Origin: Chara braunii
Lineage: Eukaryota > Streptophyta > Charophyceae > Charales > Characeae
Direction: 5' to 3'
Length of the DNA stretch: 31,343 nucleotides
NCBI GenBank assembly: GCA_003427395.1
Contig: BFEA01000384.1
Span: 1,294,809-1,326,151, forward strand
A program made the position numbers and the translations under genes. Under the pieces are notes generated by a model that did no database searches, was not told the DNA's origin, and saw only the letters and a list, made by a program, of their open reading frames with translations. This document shows positions 11,453 to 21,393 of the stretch, in pieces; within the stretch, counting starts at the first letter, position 1; every line of letters starts with the position of its first letter.

Positions 11453-12080
11453 ACCCATAGGCTATGTATCACCCGCGGTCATGACCGCGGTTCATTTTAC
11501 CGCATGCGGTCATGACCTCGACCGTAGGGGCCGACTGCCCGCGGCCGAGTGCGGTCGAAAAACCCCGACATTTTTAATTCGTAGGATACTGGGTTAAAAA
11601 ACAATCTAAAAATATGGGGTTGTAGGTTTTTTTGCTCTCTACAACCTAATATTTTTAGTTTTATTTTTTGACTTCATTTTGGATTTTTAAAAAAAAAATG
11701 AAAAACAGAAATCCCTCAGGCAAAAGTTCTTCACTTTTATTCTTTTAGTAAGAAAAATAAAGGATTTTGTTTATCCTTTATTTTTTATCTCAAATTTGGT
11801 AACGAGTTTGGATATGACCCCAAGGCAAAAGTTGTTCAGTTTATTNNNNNNNNNNNNNNNNNNNNNNNNNNNNNNNNNNNNNNNNNNNNNNNNNNNNNNN
11901 NNNNNNNNNNNNNNNNNNNNNNNNNNNNNNNNNNNNNNNNNNNNNNNNNNTTTTTTTTTTTTTTTTTTTTTTTTTTCATGACCGCGGATCGCGGTCATGA
12001 CCGAGGGCCCGCGGTCACGACCGCAGTCCGTGGTCATGCCCGCGGTGCTCGCGGCCGCGGGGGATTCATAGCCCATAGTT
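11453..12080. mobile_element. Foldback-like inverted-repeat structure with GC-rich palindromic arms
   Basis: The outer ends are inverted copies: CCCATAG(G)CTATG.ATC..CCGCGG at 11454-11478 and its complement at about 12050-12079. Each arm is packed with GCGGTCATGACCGC-type palindromes. These include a perfect 18-bp palindrome CCGCGGTCATGACCGCGG at 11473-11490, and an 11-bp stem with a 3-base loop at 11976-12000. The arms enclose AT-rich DNA with homopolymers and the 105-base gap. No transposase is visible, and with part of the interior unknown I cannot show a target-site duplication. A foldback transposon or a palindromic hotspot are both possible. Confidence 0.55.
11846..11950. other. Assembly gap (105 N)
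   Basis: A run of N lies between AT-rich sequence and a 26-base T-run, inside the foldback structure. Palindromes and homopolymers commonly defeat assembly. The true length and content are unknown. Confidence 0.99.
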
Positions 12081-12217
12081 CCCCTAACCTCTCTCAGAAA
12101 CTCATGCCATAATTCATCCGATCGAGGGTCAATCACTTTTTTTTTTTTTTTTGTACAAAACATTTTTGCTATAGTTTTCCTCCATCTTGACAATCCTCTC
12201 CCCTTTTACTTCCCCAA
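12081..12217. other. Short spacer with poly-T, no gene seen
   Basis: It connects the right foldback arm to the tandem duplication and holds a T-run at about 12138-12152. Confidence 0.4.
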
Positions 12218-12655
12218 AACAGAGTCAACCTTCCACAGTTCTTATCTCAAAATCATCGACTCTCTCTCCAAAGGAGCAAGTACTTACGCGAAGTGGCACT
12301 AACTACTCAATCCTTAGTCGCTTTCCAATTCAAAGAGCAGTCATGTTGCAGTTCCTTGCTAAAAATTTAAATGCAAGAACAATGTCACAGTCTTGTCTCA
12401 TCTAAGTACCCCTTTCCCCTTTTTGCTCTCCTTAAGCAAAGTCGGCCTTTCACAGTTCTTGTCTCAAGCTCATCGATCCTCAAATTTTTCTGAAGGAGCA
12501 AGTGCTCATACGAAGTAGCACTAACTACCCAGTCCTTAGTCTTTTCTAGATCAGAGAGTTGTCCCGTTATGGTCTATTTCTAGAAATTCAAATGCAAAAT
12601 CAACACCACAGTCTTGTCTGTCCCAGGTATCCCTTCCCTCTTTTGTTTTGCTTTG
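12218..12655 (+). repeat. 217-221-bp tandem duplication (2 units)
   Basis: CACAGTTCTT at 12234 and 12451, and CACAGTCTTGTCT at 12386 and 12607, mark two adjacent copies. They also share GGAGCAAGT.CT, a GAAGT.GCACTAACTAC segment and CTTAGTC. Divergence is considerable. This lies just downstream (in minus sense) of the post-integrase ORF. Confidence 0.75.
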
Positions 12656-12807
12656 CTATGATTACTCCCTCTTGCGTCCACTGCCCCTTTGTTGCTCAAC
12701 CGCCTTGTGTTGAGTCTGCATTGCCCGAGCATCCAGTTCCTTTTGAATCCTCGTCTTCGTCCCTTGCAAGTCAATGAGTGCCCCTTCCGTGAGGATGGTT
12801 GTTGGTG

Positions 12808-13575
12808 TTATCCCTCCCCCCTGCTCAACTTTTCCTGTGCTTTCAACATCCAGTCATGCTGTATGGTACTAGTCCACTGGTCGAACCAGTGGTTACAAGT
12901 TGGCCCAAATTCAAGTATCCACTTGTCATTGTCGTCATCCGGATCCTCATCCCTCGCCCGTACTTCCTCTATCGGCTTTGTGATTTCCTGAGTCTCCTCC
13001 CCACTGCTGATGTCTATGACTTCTCTGGGTTCTTCCTCATTCCCGTTGTTGCTGCTATCTCGAATGGGGCTCCACCCTTCCTCACGTTCCACTGGCATGT
13101 GGGGGTATGACTTTTCATCGCATACGTCATTGTGCCATTCATGCTGTTCACTGCTCTCGGTGTCCTCCCCGGTAAGGTCCTGACTTTTTTCCTTATTCGA
13201 TTCCTGCCTTTTTACTGGGCTCCCGTTTCGCTCACTTCTCTCACTCCGAGACGAGACATATATCCCTTCCCCTTCTCTAAGAGGTGAGGGCCCCCTGGTT
13301 TTGTGCTTTCTTCCTCCCCTGCCTACAACCAATTTGAAATCAAACCCCACATACAATTTTCTCTTTTGGGTGTTTGGCCCCCCTGCTGGTCTTGTTTCTT
13401 GTTCCTCACTGGGCCTATTGATGAAGTTGCTGTCGTTCTCGTTATCGAATTTCATTTTTGTCTTTTCTGCCGCTTTCTCTTTCCCTGACTCTGTGGACAC
13501 ATAACAAAAATCACGCACAACGGTCCCCAAATCCGCACATTCTCTTTCACTCAAGTTGCAGGACTTGTAGGTTTA
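12808..13575 (-). CDS. Acidic post-integrase ORF of unknown function
   Basis: An open frame of about 250 codons on the minus strand begins after a stop near 13575. Its first methionine lies well inside (in KTKMKF), so the true start is unclear; it may be a detached 3' part of the retroelement polyprotein. The product is rich in Glu, Asp, Ser, Lys and Arg and probably disordered. It has a basic stretch (KLVVGRGGRKHKTRG) and later EVIDISSGEE, which resembles a hydrophobic-acidic SUMO-interaction motif. The C-terminus is Trp-rich (WILEFG, HWFDQW). It sits about 300 bp downstream of the integrase, same strand. I do not recognise a family. Extra 3' ORFs are known in some Ty3/gypsy lineages; calling this one is inference. 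Confidence 0.5.
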
Positions 13576-13651
13576 CGCCCCAAAACTCCTCATTCATCCC
13601 ATATGGTAGATAGCTCTTCCCACAGGCGTTGTAGGCGGACATTCCCACCAT

Positions 13652-13746
13652 CCCACAAAAACTATGGTACATTGTCCCAGCACATAGATACCCCATATAG
13701 ATTATTCCATCACTGCCCCACAAAAACTATGATACATTGTCCCAGG
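13652..13746 (-). repeat. Pair of ~29-bp repeats, 66 bp apart
   Basis: CCCACAAAAACTATG(G/A)TACATTGTCCCAG occurs at about 13652 and 13718, in the spacer between integrase and the post-integrase ORF. It could be a regulatory or processing element of the retroelement, but no function can be read from the sequence. Confidence 0.7.
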
Positions 13747-13891
13747 GCTCCCAACCCCATCCGCATTCAGCCCAGGCAGTTACCCTTGCCCCAAAAAGAT
13801 GGAAAACAAAACCTCGCATTCATGATCATTTTCACATAAGGAAGGTACAAGATTATGATCCAGATGTAACTGCTGCCCATTTCTCAGGTCG

Positions 13892-14871
13892 TCAATTTTC
13901 AGTCTCCTGCAACCATTGTTCCACTGGGTCCCGTCTTAGGAACCTGACCAACCTCTGACCCGGGAATGACCCCTCTAATCCGGTACCACCAAGATCCTCA
14001 AGCTTGAAGGTGTTCAACCCCACCCGCTTACCGACCCTATACCAGAGCTTAGCCGGAATACACCCCGTCGTCCTTTTCGGCGTCATGTTCTCTGAGAAGA
14101 CTGCATGCTTAAGGTACCAGGGCCAATTCCCCAGGTCGTTTGCTGCCAACTTAGCAATTGTGTTTTTCAAGGTCTGGTGCCCCCTTTCTACAGGTGCGTT
14201 GGCCTCAGGGTGATACGGCTCCATGATCTTGATAGGCAAGCACAACATCTTGAGTTTGCCTAGAACTTCCTGGTTCACGAACTTCGTCCCATTATCCGCT
14301 ATGAACCTCTGAATAAAGGGGTGCCTTAGGTAAAAGTCTTTTATCCAATCTGCTACTCCCTTCCCCGTCTTCCTTTTAAGAGTCACCGCCTCTACGTAAC
14401 CACTCAGGTTATCTCCTGCGTTCAAGATATATCTGTCTCCGTCAGTCGATATAGGCATATGACCGCGAGGTCGAGATGGACCAGATGCCCTGGCCCCAAC
14501 ACCCGAGTAGGTCTAAGAGGTTCAAAGACACGCGCGGAACTCCTTTCTTGGCAAATCAGGCACGTTTGACAATAAGTGGTCACCATACCAGCCATGCCTG
14601 GCCAGAAATAAAACGACGTGATTTTTGCAAGAGTCCCTTTCGACGATCGATGTTCCCCGGCCAGCCCATCATGCATTGCTTGTATGACGTCCAGTTGTCT
14701 AGATCTTCCGCACATAACTCGCTTAGGTGTTATCCCTTCCTCCCTTTTAAACAGGTGACCGCTCTTCAAGACATACTTTTCAGCTTCCTCTCTTGCCTTG
14801 AGGCTGACTTCCGTAGGCTGCTTGTTCCCTATAAGTAGCGGGCCGATCTCTCGGAAGATGCCGTCATACAT
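13892..14871 (-). pseudogene. Ty3/gypsy integrase, frameshifted
   Basis: Integrase inserts element cDNA into the genome. Frame 14871-14422 holds the zinc-binding domain (HDGLAGEH, then CQTC) and the first catalytic aspartate (HLDLAV). Frame 14458-13892 holds the second aspartate in ADNGTKF and the glutamate in PVERGH. Exactly 35 residues separate these last two, the D(35)E spacing of retroviral-type integrases. The two parts overlap in different frames at 14422-14458, so one frameshift splits the core. The frame also changes near 14860-14940, between RNase H and integrase. The C-terminus (WYRVGKRV, VEQWLQE) ends at a stop. I see no chromodomain. The three catalytic acids survive, so decay is recent or moderate. 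Confidence 0.9.
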
Positions 14872-15143
14872 CTGTACGAGGAAACAATTGTTGTCCTTCC
14901 TGGCTCATACCTCGCTTTTCCTGAGTCCAATTCACTAAATACTGCAGCTCCCTTTGCGCCCACGATTCTACTAGGCACATCACGGCGTCCCGACCCAACG
15001 ACCATTGCCATCAACTCCACTTTCGGCCCCACTGCTGCCCCCCACGAATCCTTTTCATCCCTACGCCTCGCTGTGGTGACTGACCCTTCCCTGAGCTCCG
15101 CAACTATGGCAGGCGCCCCTCTTTCCAAAGTTTGAATCAACAA

Positions 15144-15800
15144 TTATTCTGGCGTGCATGCGAGACTCGTCATTTCGTTATCCACGACGAGGGTTCCTCC
15201 CTCGTATTCCAAAAAGACGTCGATTGGTTCCGCATCCTTTACCCTTTCCGGTGTGATGCAGACCCGACTTAGCCCGTCTGCCTTGCTCCGGAGCCCCGCA
15301 ATTCGCTCGATCTTGTAATCGAATTGCCAGATAAAGCCTATCCACCTCCTAACAGTTGGATCTATAGGCCTATAGTTCTTTAACGCTCCTACGACTTTGG
15401 TCGGGTCGATCCTTAAGATAAACCGTCTTCCGAATAGGTAGGCTTGAAAGGTCTTGAGGCAATGTAGGACGATCAAAACCTCATTTTTTAATTGGGAGTA
15501 TCACCGTTCCGCCGAGTTGAAGGTTCTGCTTTCGAACCTAATTGGCCTTTCTTTGCCCTCCTTGTCTTTCTGTACTAAGACACCTCCTACCGCCAAAGGT
15601 CCTCCGTCCGTCTCCAGAATAAACGGTCGTCCTACTTCAACGTTGAAGCAGGGTGTTGCCAAGGTGACCTGGTCGGAAGTCAGTATGTCCTTGAGGGTCT
15701 GGACTGCTGCCTCCCTTTCCTCGGTCCATTCCATAGTTCCTTCTTCTCTAATCATCACGCGGATAGGCTCGACTGTCTTGGCAAAGCTTTTCATAAAGAT
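15144..15800 (-). pseudogene. Reverse transcriptase thumb/connection and RNase H, with in-frame stops
   Basis: One minus frame runs from the RT thumb (VRAFLRVVGF, then MKSFAKTVEPI) into RNase H. The four RNase H acidic positions appear present: D in LETDGG, E in KNEVLIV, D in LRIDPT and D in KADGLSR. The conserved tract HCLKTFQAYLFGRRF is well preserved. In-frame stops occur just before MKSF (about 15805), before YSQLKNE (about 15500), and after TSLACTPE (about 15141). RNase H removes the RNA strand during reverse transcription. The same frame continues past the last stop to about 14940 as a poorly conserved linker towards integrase. Confidence 0.88.
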
Positions 15801-15806
15801 CCGCTA

Positions 15807-16338
15807 GAACCCAACCACTCTCAGGAAGGCTCGTACCTCCATCGTGGTGTGCAAGGGTGTTGGCCTCTGAGAGATCTTATCCGTTTTTATCGGGTCATGC
15901 TTCCTTCCATAGGCCCCCCAGCGAAACCCTAGTATGGTCACCTCTGGGATCGCCAGGATGCTCTTTGGTCCACTAGCGGTGATATTATGTACTAGAAAAC
16001 GCTGGAGTAAATCCTTGATGTCCTGTAGGTCAACCCAGACGAATCTTCGAGCCCCCGGTTGGACCTCCGTCTCATCCCGAACACTTCCTTCTGGGATCGT
16101 TCTTCTAAAAAATGAACGGTCGGACTCGACTTCGTTATTTCCGCGATGCGGGTTGAACGCTAACTAACTTCCCGTTCAAACAGTAGCCCTTTCGAACCTC
16201 CTCCTCAAATTTGGCAAGTGTTGTCGGGTCCACCCCTACTTTGTGGTACCTGATCCGCGCACTGTCCTCGAACGTTGGTGACCAGGCTGCCAACTTTCCC
16301 TTCGGAGGGTCTCCTCCTGTCCCAAGGAGTCGGAGCAA
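15807..16338 (-). pseudogene. Reverse transcriptase with catalytic palm missing
   Basis: After protease the same frame continues past a TAA through a linker (PTTLAKFEEEVRKGY) to 16135. A one-base shift then leads into ARRFVWVDLQDIKDLLQRF, ITASGPKSIL and EVTILGF, which correspond to the segment after the YxDD box in Ty3/gypsy RTs. Only about 110 codons lie between protease and that segment. No finger motif, no LD...GY.Q motif A and no YxDD box are visible. About 170-190 residues of RT core therefore appear deleted. The segment resembling RRFVW after the active site is one I associate with certain fungal and plant Ty3 lineages, from memory and unchecked. The product could not reverse-transcribe. 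Confidence 0.75.
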
Positions 16339-17157
16339 TTACCCCCGGCCGGTCACTGGGTCCTCGATATCTACCATGTACGTGTCGTCGTGTAAGTGCA
16401 TGCCTATCATTTCTACGTTGGCGCACCATGGTCTCTCGAGGATTATGTCGTGGTCCATTTCTTCCATTACGGTCATCCGCTGAAATGACCAGATCGACTC
16501 CCTGACCCCTGCCTTGACCGCCCATTTGGTGACGTACCCAGCGAATATAATTTCTCTGTCGGCTCCCCGGGTGCTCCCTGTTACCTCCTTATTTACGGTA
16601 CAACCCGTGATCGTTGCGAAGTCTCTTTTTATGAGAGCGATTTCCGCACCCCCGTCTACTAGTTCGTCAGTATGATGGGTCCCAATCTGGACTTTGAACT
16701 TTCGTACGGGCAATGCATGGAAACTGAGCTTCGTTCCAGGTAGTGCCCTCATGACTTCGCCACCTTCTCGGTCGGGTAGGCTTAGGCGTATGTCTGCAAC
16801 GACTTTTTCCAGGTCCTCCAAGTCTCTTGGTATCCCTTGGAGGTTGGCGACCCCTTGCGGCGCCTCAGCCTCCATTTCCTCTTCTTGCAGTTCCGGAACC
16901 TTTTCCACCTCTATGCGTCTGCGAGTTAGGAGTTGTTTGAGTCCTTTGAGCAGTCTCGGGCTTACTTGCAACATAGTTTGGAAGGATATAGACACCATGG
17001 TTCCCAACAACTTGCTCAGGGTGTCATCGATTTCTGGCATGATCAAGATCGAGATTTGGTATTTGAATTTCTTCTTTGCCGCTGTGGCTTTGTCTATCGG
17101 TTCTTCTTTCCTTGTTTTTCCACTCGGGTTCACCTTGATTTGCGCTGCTTCCTGCAA
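16339..17157 (-). pseudogene. Retroelement aspartic protease domain
   Basis: The open frame of 272 codons starts without ATG (TTG at 17157), as expected inside a polyprotein. Its N-terminal third (KKKFKYQIS, EIDDTLSKLLGTMV) links to Gag. The catalytic motif is at about 16635-16665: LVDGGAEIALI, where D-S/T-G would be expected, so the serine or threonine is replaced by glycine. The second conserved element, DHDIILERPW, has Glu where the family has Gly (ILG.PW). It is in the +1 frame relative to Gag and overlaps Gag at 17157-17024. I infer an indel rather than programmed frameshifting, because the protein continuity suggests one ancestral frame. It ends at an in-frame TAA. Confidence 0.8.
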
Positions 17158-18300
17158 CCTCCTCCATTACTGTGTCTCGGATAAATTTTTTTTTCGCCCA
17201 TGCCCGCCGGGTGGTAATGTTCACCCTATCCTGTCCATTACTCTCTAGGATGAAATTGACCTGTGCTCCACGCCCCCGCGGCTGGTCCCAAACAATGTCG
17301 ACTACCGACTCGGCTTCTACGGTTGCTACGTCAAGATTGTTCAGGGTAATAACGGCGCGCCGCATTCCACTAGGCGAATTCCAGTTTATCCGTTCCCCTT
17401 GGGGTCCGAAACTTTCGCCTTTGAGGGACCTACTACATCTCTGCCTAATAATATCGTGATTGAGTCTTGGGCAGACTCGCACAAAGTGTCCGACCATCAT
17501 GCGATATCTACACTGCTCATTGGCCTGATCTTTCCTACCGTATCCTCGGTTGGCTACGGCTGTCGGAACTACGGCCTCTTGGGGCGGGAGGGCGGGTCGG
17601 GATACTTGCGCCTGCATTACCGAAAATGCATTTTTCACCCTTTCTATCTTGTTATCGACTTCGTGCACTCGTTCGTGCAAGCTTTTTATCCCCTTCTTCA
17701 CCTTGTCTCTCGTCTTTCCGGTCAAGTCTATGACTTCTCCTTCCTTAAGCAGGGCTAATGTCTCGGTTACCACCGTCTTCTCTGCGAGGTCTGTCACCGT
17801 GCTGAAGTCAACGTCCCTTGTGTACTCAAACTTGCTGGTTTGTTGGTAGGCCGACAGAATCTTGTCCTTGTCGAACTCAGAGAATTGCCTAAGGAAGTAC
17901 TTGCTCATGATCCGGTCTGTTACCCCGGGAATCCGTAACGCCACTAGAGTAAATGCCCTCAGGAAGTTGTTGTAAGTTGGATAGTTCTTCCTCTGAACGG
18001 CTGTCAATTCAACTTATGTTGCCATTTTCTCCGCCTTTAGGTATTTCCTCATCATTTCATTTCGGATCTCCTTCCAGGATTCGCTGGCGGTGACGATGGC
18101 CATTATATCTCTTCCTAGGCTCAGTGACACATGTGGTTCATTTTCTCCTCCTCACTTCATTTCAACAAGGCTGCTAGGTTCTCGTAGTCTATTGGGAATT
18201 TCGTAATGTTCGCCCCATCGAAGGTGAGTTTCCTCTTGGCATTCGCGAGGTACCCCTAATTTTTGTTCAATGCCCGAGTGAGGGTGGATACTATTTTCTT
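17024..18300 (-). pseudogene. Gag (capsid and zinc knuckle), damaged
   Basis: The well-preserved part is 18007-17024: a capsid-like helical stretch (TLVALRIPGV, KYFLRQFSEFDKDKI), a coiled-coil-prone charged segment (KSLHERVHEVDNKIERV), then a CCHC knuckle at 17512-17471. The knuckle reads C-R-Y-R....G-H....C; the second Cys is Arg (CGC, one base from TGC), so zinc binding should be impaired. Upstream (18300-18008) further Gag reads in two frames with at least three stops (LTFDGANITKFP, then SWKEIRNEMMRKYLKAE). Gag packages element RNA. The capsid wording fits LTR-retrotransposon Gag generally; I cannot name the lineage. Confidence 0.82.
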
Positions 18301-18393
18301 GAGACCTCCCTCGGAGCTACATGTTTCGCCAGCCGTAATGGTCCCCTCTCCTTCCTTGCTATCCTTCTGCTTCTCTCCGATTTTTGTTGTTCC

Positions 18394-19235
18394 TTATGGA
18401 TCGAACCATCTCAACACCCTTTCTCTAAGACTCCAAAGTCCGTCACACCCCTTTGTTATTTTCGGGGGGGCAGGCAAGCGGCTAGCACCACTGTCTATGG
18501 CAGACGATTTCGTACCTTTTTCCGCTTCTATGCCCGGGGAGTCCCCTTTCTCCTTCCCTTTCTTATTAGGCGTCCTCCTGTGGCTACTATCCTTCCTTCC
18601 GTGCCTGATTTCGCCCTGGCTGGTCCTCCGCTCCTCTCGTAGCTCCTCCCCCGGAAGATCCCCTCCATTCCCAGTCATCATCTCCTCAATAAGCTTGCCT
18701 TGTATTCCGCAGTTCGCTTTTCTATCTCTGCTAACCTACATCGGGCGTCCAAAAGTTTCACTTTCTTGGATATGACCCCATCTGAGTTTCGCGGACTCGA
18801 CCTTTCCTTGTCCCACCCTTCCTTATTCTCCTGGTATCCCCGTTTGCTTCCTCCAAATTTCCCCGAACTTTCCCCTATTGAGATATCCTTCCCGTCTTCC
18901 TTGGTTCCCTTCGGAACTCTCGATCCCTTACCGACCCTTCGTTCCGTTCCGCGCCCCTTTCCGTGCCCTGACTCCCCTTGCTCCGCAGGTTCCCAACCTC
19001 TTCCTCTGACGCCATCCTTTCCTAATCCCGCACATGGAAATTTTTTTTGCGAAACGACCGGTCGTTCACAACTTCCCCAGCTCCCAGGTCCTAAGGTCCT
19101 CCCCATTTTTGCCATTCCCATGTTTTCCGTCTCATATCGGCCGTGACGGCTTATTAAGTTTTTCTTGCTCAACGGGGGGTCGCTTACCTTTCCCTCTATC
19201 GGAAGGCTCGCTTCCGAGGTTTGGCGTTTTGCCAC
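18394..19235 (-). pseudogene. Charged N-terminal region of Gag (two frames)
   Basis: Two minus frames meet at 18678-18681: 19235-18678 (GTG-initiated, so not a true start) and 18681-18394. Both are rich in Lys, Glu, Arg, Gly and Ser with little hydrophobic content. The segment KLLDARCRLAEIEKRTAEYK could form a coiled coil. It lies directly upstream of the capsid-like region on the same strand, so I read it as the disordered N-terminal part of Gag, broken by one frameshift. No conserved domain is recognisable. It may instead be a separate small ORF. Confidence 0.55.
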
Positions 19236-19445
19236 TGTCGTGCCTCGGTTCTAAGGTGGTATCCAGGGTTGGCGGTTCTCCTTTCGATGGTGGCCCTTTT
19301 GCCTCCCTGACTTTTGGATACCCTCAGCTTCCTTAGCGGTAGTGGCCTTCCTAGTCCCTTCCTGTCGTATTCTCAGGTAGAATGTGACTTCGACCACTAT
19401 CCTCCGCAGATGACTAACCCCTCATTTTGTTTCTAGCCTTTACTT

Positions 19446-20269
19446 TTGCTGCCTTCCTCGGTACTTTTCTCACGCCGGACCCTCATGCCTGTCCTGTTCG
19501 TCAGGTTCTTCGAACAGGTTAGCCACCCCCGCAAGGTAATTTTCTCCCATTTCTATTTCCTTGATAATTATTGGTTCATAAGTTCATATTCTTCAAACGC
19601 CAAACGAGGTACTCCAAATATCAGGATTTCGATGAGTTCGAGCAGTTCACGGGCCCGATTTCCCCAAAACGGTCCATGCCTTACTGACACATCGTAAAAC
19701 ATTCCCGTCTGTGGCTGGAAGTGGTGGATCCAGGTTAGGGTCGAGTGCACCAAGTCCCTTGCCCTCGAGAGGCTGCCGAATACCAAGTCTACCATGCAAC
19801 GGGGTCCTTGACACCACAATCCTGTCATCGGGGCCCTAACTAAACTCTCGCCAACCTCCTACCTCCACCCGAGTTCTCAGCCCTACTTTCCTTCTCCCCC
19901 GAACCTCCTGACCTATCTGGTTTACCGCCCTGGCAGCCCTTTGGAAGATTGGCAGCAACCAATGTCCTAGTGCCATCTCGGTTCCTAGCATGTGCCATCC
20001 ATTTCCGGTAGGTATATGGTCCCTGTCACCCTCAAATCAGCATATAGATCGTCCCCTGACCCCCTATTGAACCTCATACCACTCCACAAACATTCTACCA
20101 TCATGAAGGTTTGGTCCCTCCCTAAGGTCACAACTCTCCATTCTGTGTCAATCCCTCGAACCACGTAGCTTGCTGGAAGTGACACCTCCCATCCGTCTCC
20201 GCTTCCTGTGGGCGACCGAGGGTGCGTGGGTCGTCGCGACATCCGGGCGCGTCTCATTGTCATCGTCAA
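19446..20269 (-). pseudogene. Unrecognised module, copy 4 (nearest gag)
   Basis: The N-terminal half (20263-19985, ATG at 20263) has EVSLPASYVVRG, TFMMVECLW and GTIYLPE, and ends at a stop. The C-terminal half reads in another frame from 19828 (GPFWGNRARELLELIEIL, FEEYELMNQ) to a stop at about 19568. A further shift gives GENYLAGVANLFEEPDE to about 19465. Each piece matches the same place in copies 1-3: LP near the start, W after an acidic strand, GPF.GN.A.EL at the start of the helical half, and LF followed by acidic residues at the end. At least two frameshifts make it inactive. No known domain recognised. Confidence 0.65.
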
Positions 20270-20425
20270 TTAGCGGCTCCCTGCACAGTTTAAACAGCAC
20301 GCGAGTCCTGCTTATTTCATCCATTCCTCAGACCACCACTAAGCAACTTCCTACCTCTTATCCGCCCTCCCTTTTCTTCCTTATTCTCTTTTCTCTTTTC
20401 CCCGGTATCGACCTATCTCCACTTG

Positions 20426-21177
20426 TTATAGCTCATATAGGCGGTACAGGTCGTCTACGTAAATCAGCCCCTGATTTATTTCTCTTTGGACGATGCCCCA
20501 TAGAACCTCATCGCCAACAACTGGAACTCTAGGCCTTGTGGTGAATACGGCGCGCAATATTCGCAACACCTCATACCTCTGCTTACCGTCGAATGACCCT
20601 ATCTCTTGGAAGGCCCGGTAATATTCCCGGTGGACCGTCGCTTCTTCAAACGTCAGGTTGGCGTGGTCGGCCACTGCTCGTCTGACAAGATTCAGCGCGC
20701 CCAGTGTTTCTAGTAAGAAAGGTGACAATTTCATTTGAACATCCTCATTAGGCAAATTAAAAATCCCGGTCATGGCCACCCTAAGGTCCGTTGTTACGTC
20801 GTCGCACTCCGGGTCTGCGAACTCGAACACCGCCTGCCACACTAACTGCCATGCTTCTTCGAACATGCTCAGTGAATTTTCTCCAGATGCTAGTAGGAAC
20901 CCGAACGTGCGCCATCCATTCTCCGAATTATACAACCAACCTTCCACACGCACATGCCCCCGCGGGTCCGGGTTCCACCTGTCAACCCCATCTGCACACC
21001 ATTTAACCTTGGTTACCAGGTAAACCGTATTCTCCATAAGCTCGATCCCGATCCAATCCATCATCGGGTGCGGGACTCACTTACGGTGGGTAGGCTGATC
21101 TCTATACCGCCAGTCACTTCCCTTGGCGGCTCAATCCCCAGCGGGCGATCCTCGAGGAACGTCCTCCTTCGCGCCAT
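20426..21177 (-). pseudogene. Unrecognised module, copy 3 (most intact)
   Basis: The main frame starts at ATG 21064 and runs 212 codons to a stop at 20426. Seen in order: DWIGIEL and VKW, GWLYNS, then a helical half with MFEEAWQLVWQAVFEF, GKQRYEVLRILRAVF and a tail YVDDLYRLYEL. Upstream, ATG 21177 opens about 38 codons (MARRRTFLED, EISLP) that match copy 2's N-terminus and end one base out of frame, just before DWIGIEL. The ancestral start was therefore probably 21177, and this copy carries one frameshift. The first half looks beta-rich with conserved Trp, the second alpha-helical. There is no signal peptide, membrane span or catalytic motif. Same strand as gag-pol, about 2 kb upstream of gag. 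Confidence 0.7.
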
Positions 21178-21393
21178 CGCGTATCATCTACCCGCCTTTG
21201 ATCCCTATCCTGTAACGCCGCAATGATCCCCACAATAGTCGGACACCCCATTCCTTGTCTTAGTACTTTACGCCTGGATGACCCGCATAATATACATGTT
21301 CTCCCTTCTACGTCACCCACTAATTTTCCTCTTCCTTATTTTCCTCTCGCCTTACCCCCTAGCTTACCCTGCTAGTTCGGGTTTTTCCTGCTC

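Noticed and set aside
21079-21084. GTAAGT splice-donor match on the minus strand before module copy 3
   Set aside because: A six-base match is expected by chance. The upstream frame continues through it and a one-base indel explains the break better.
21114-21320. Small minus ORF with TCILCG, possible zinc finger between module copies 2 and 3
   Set aside because: Only one CxxC pair is present, with no second pair at a sensible spacing and no counterpart between the other copies.
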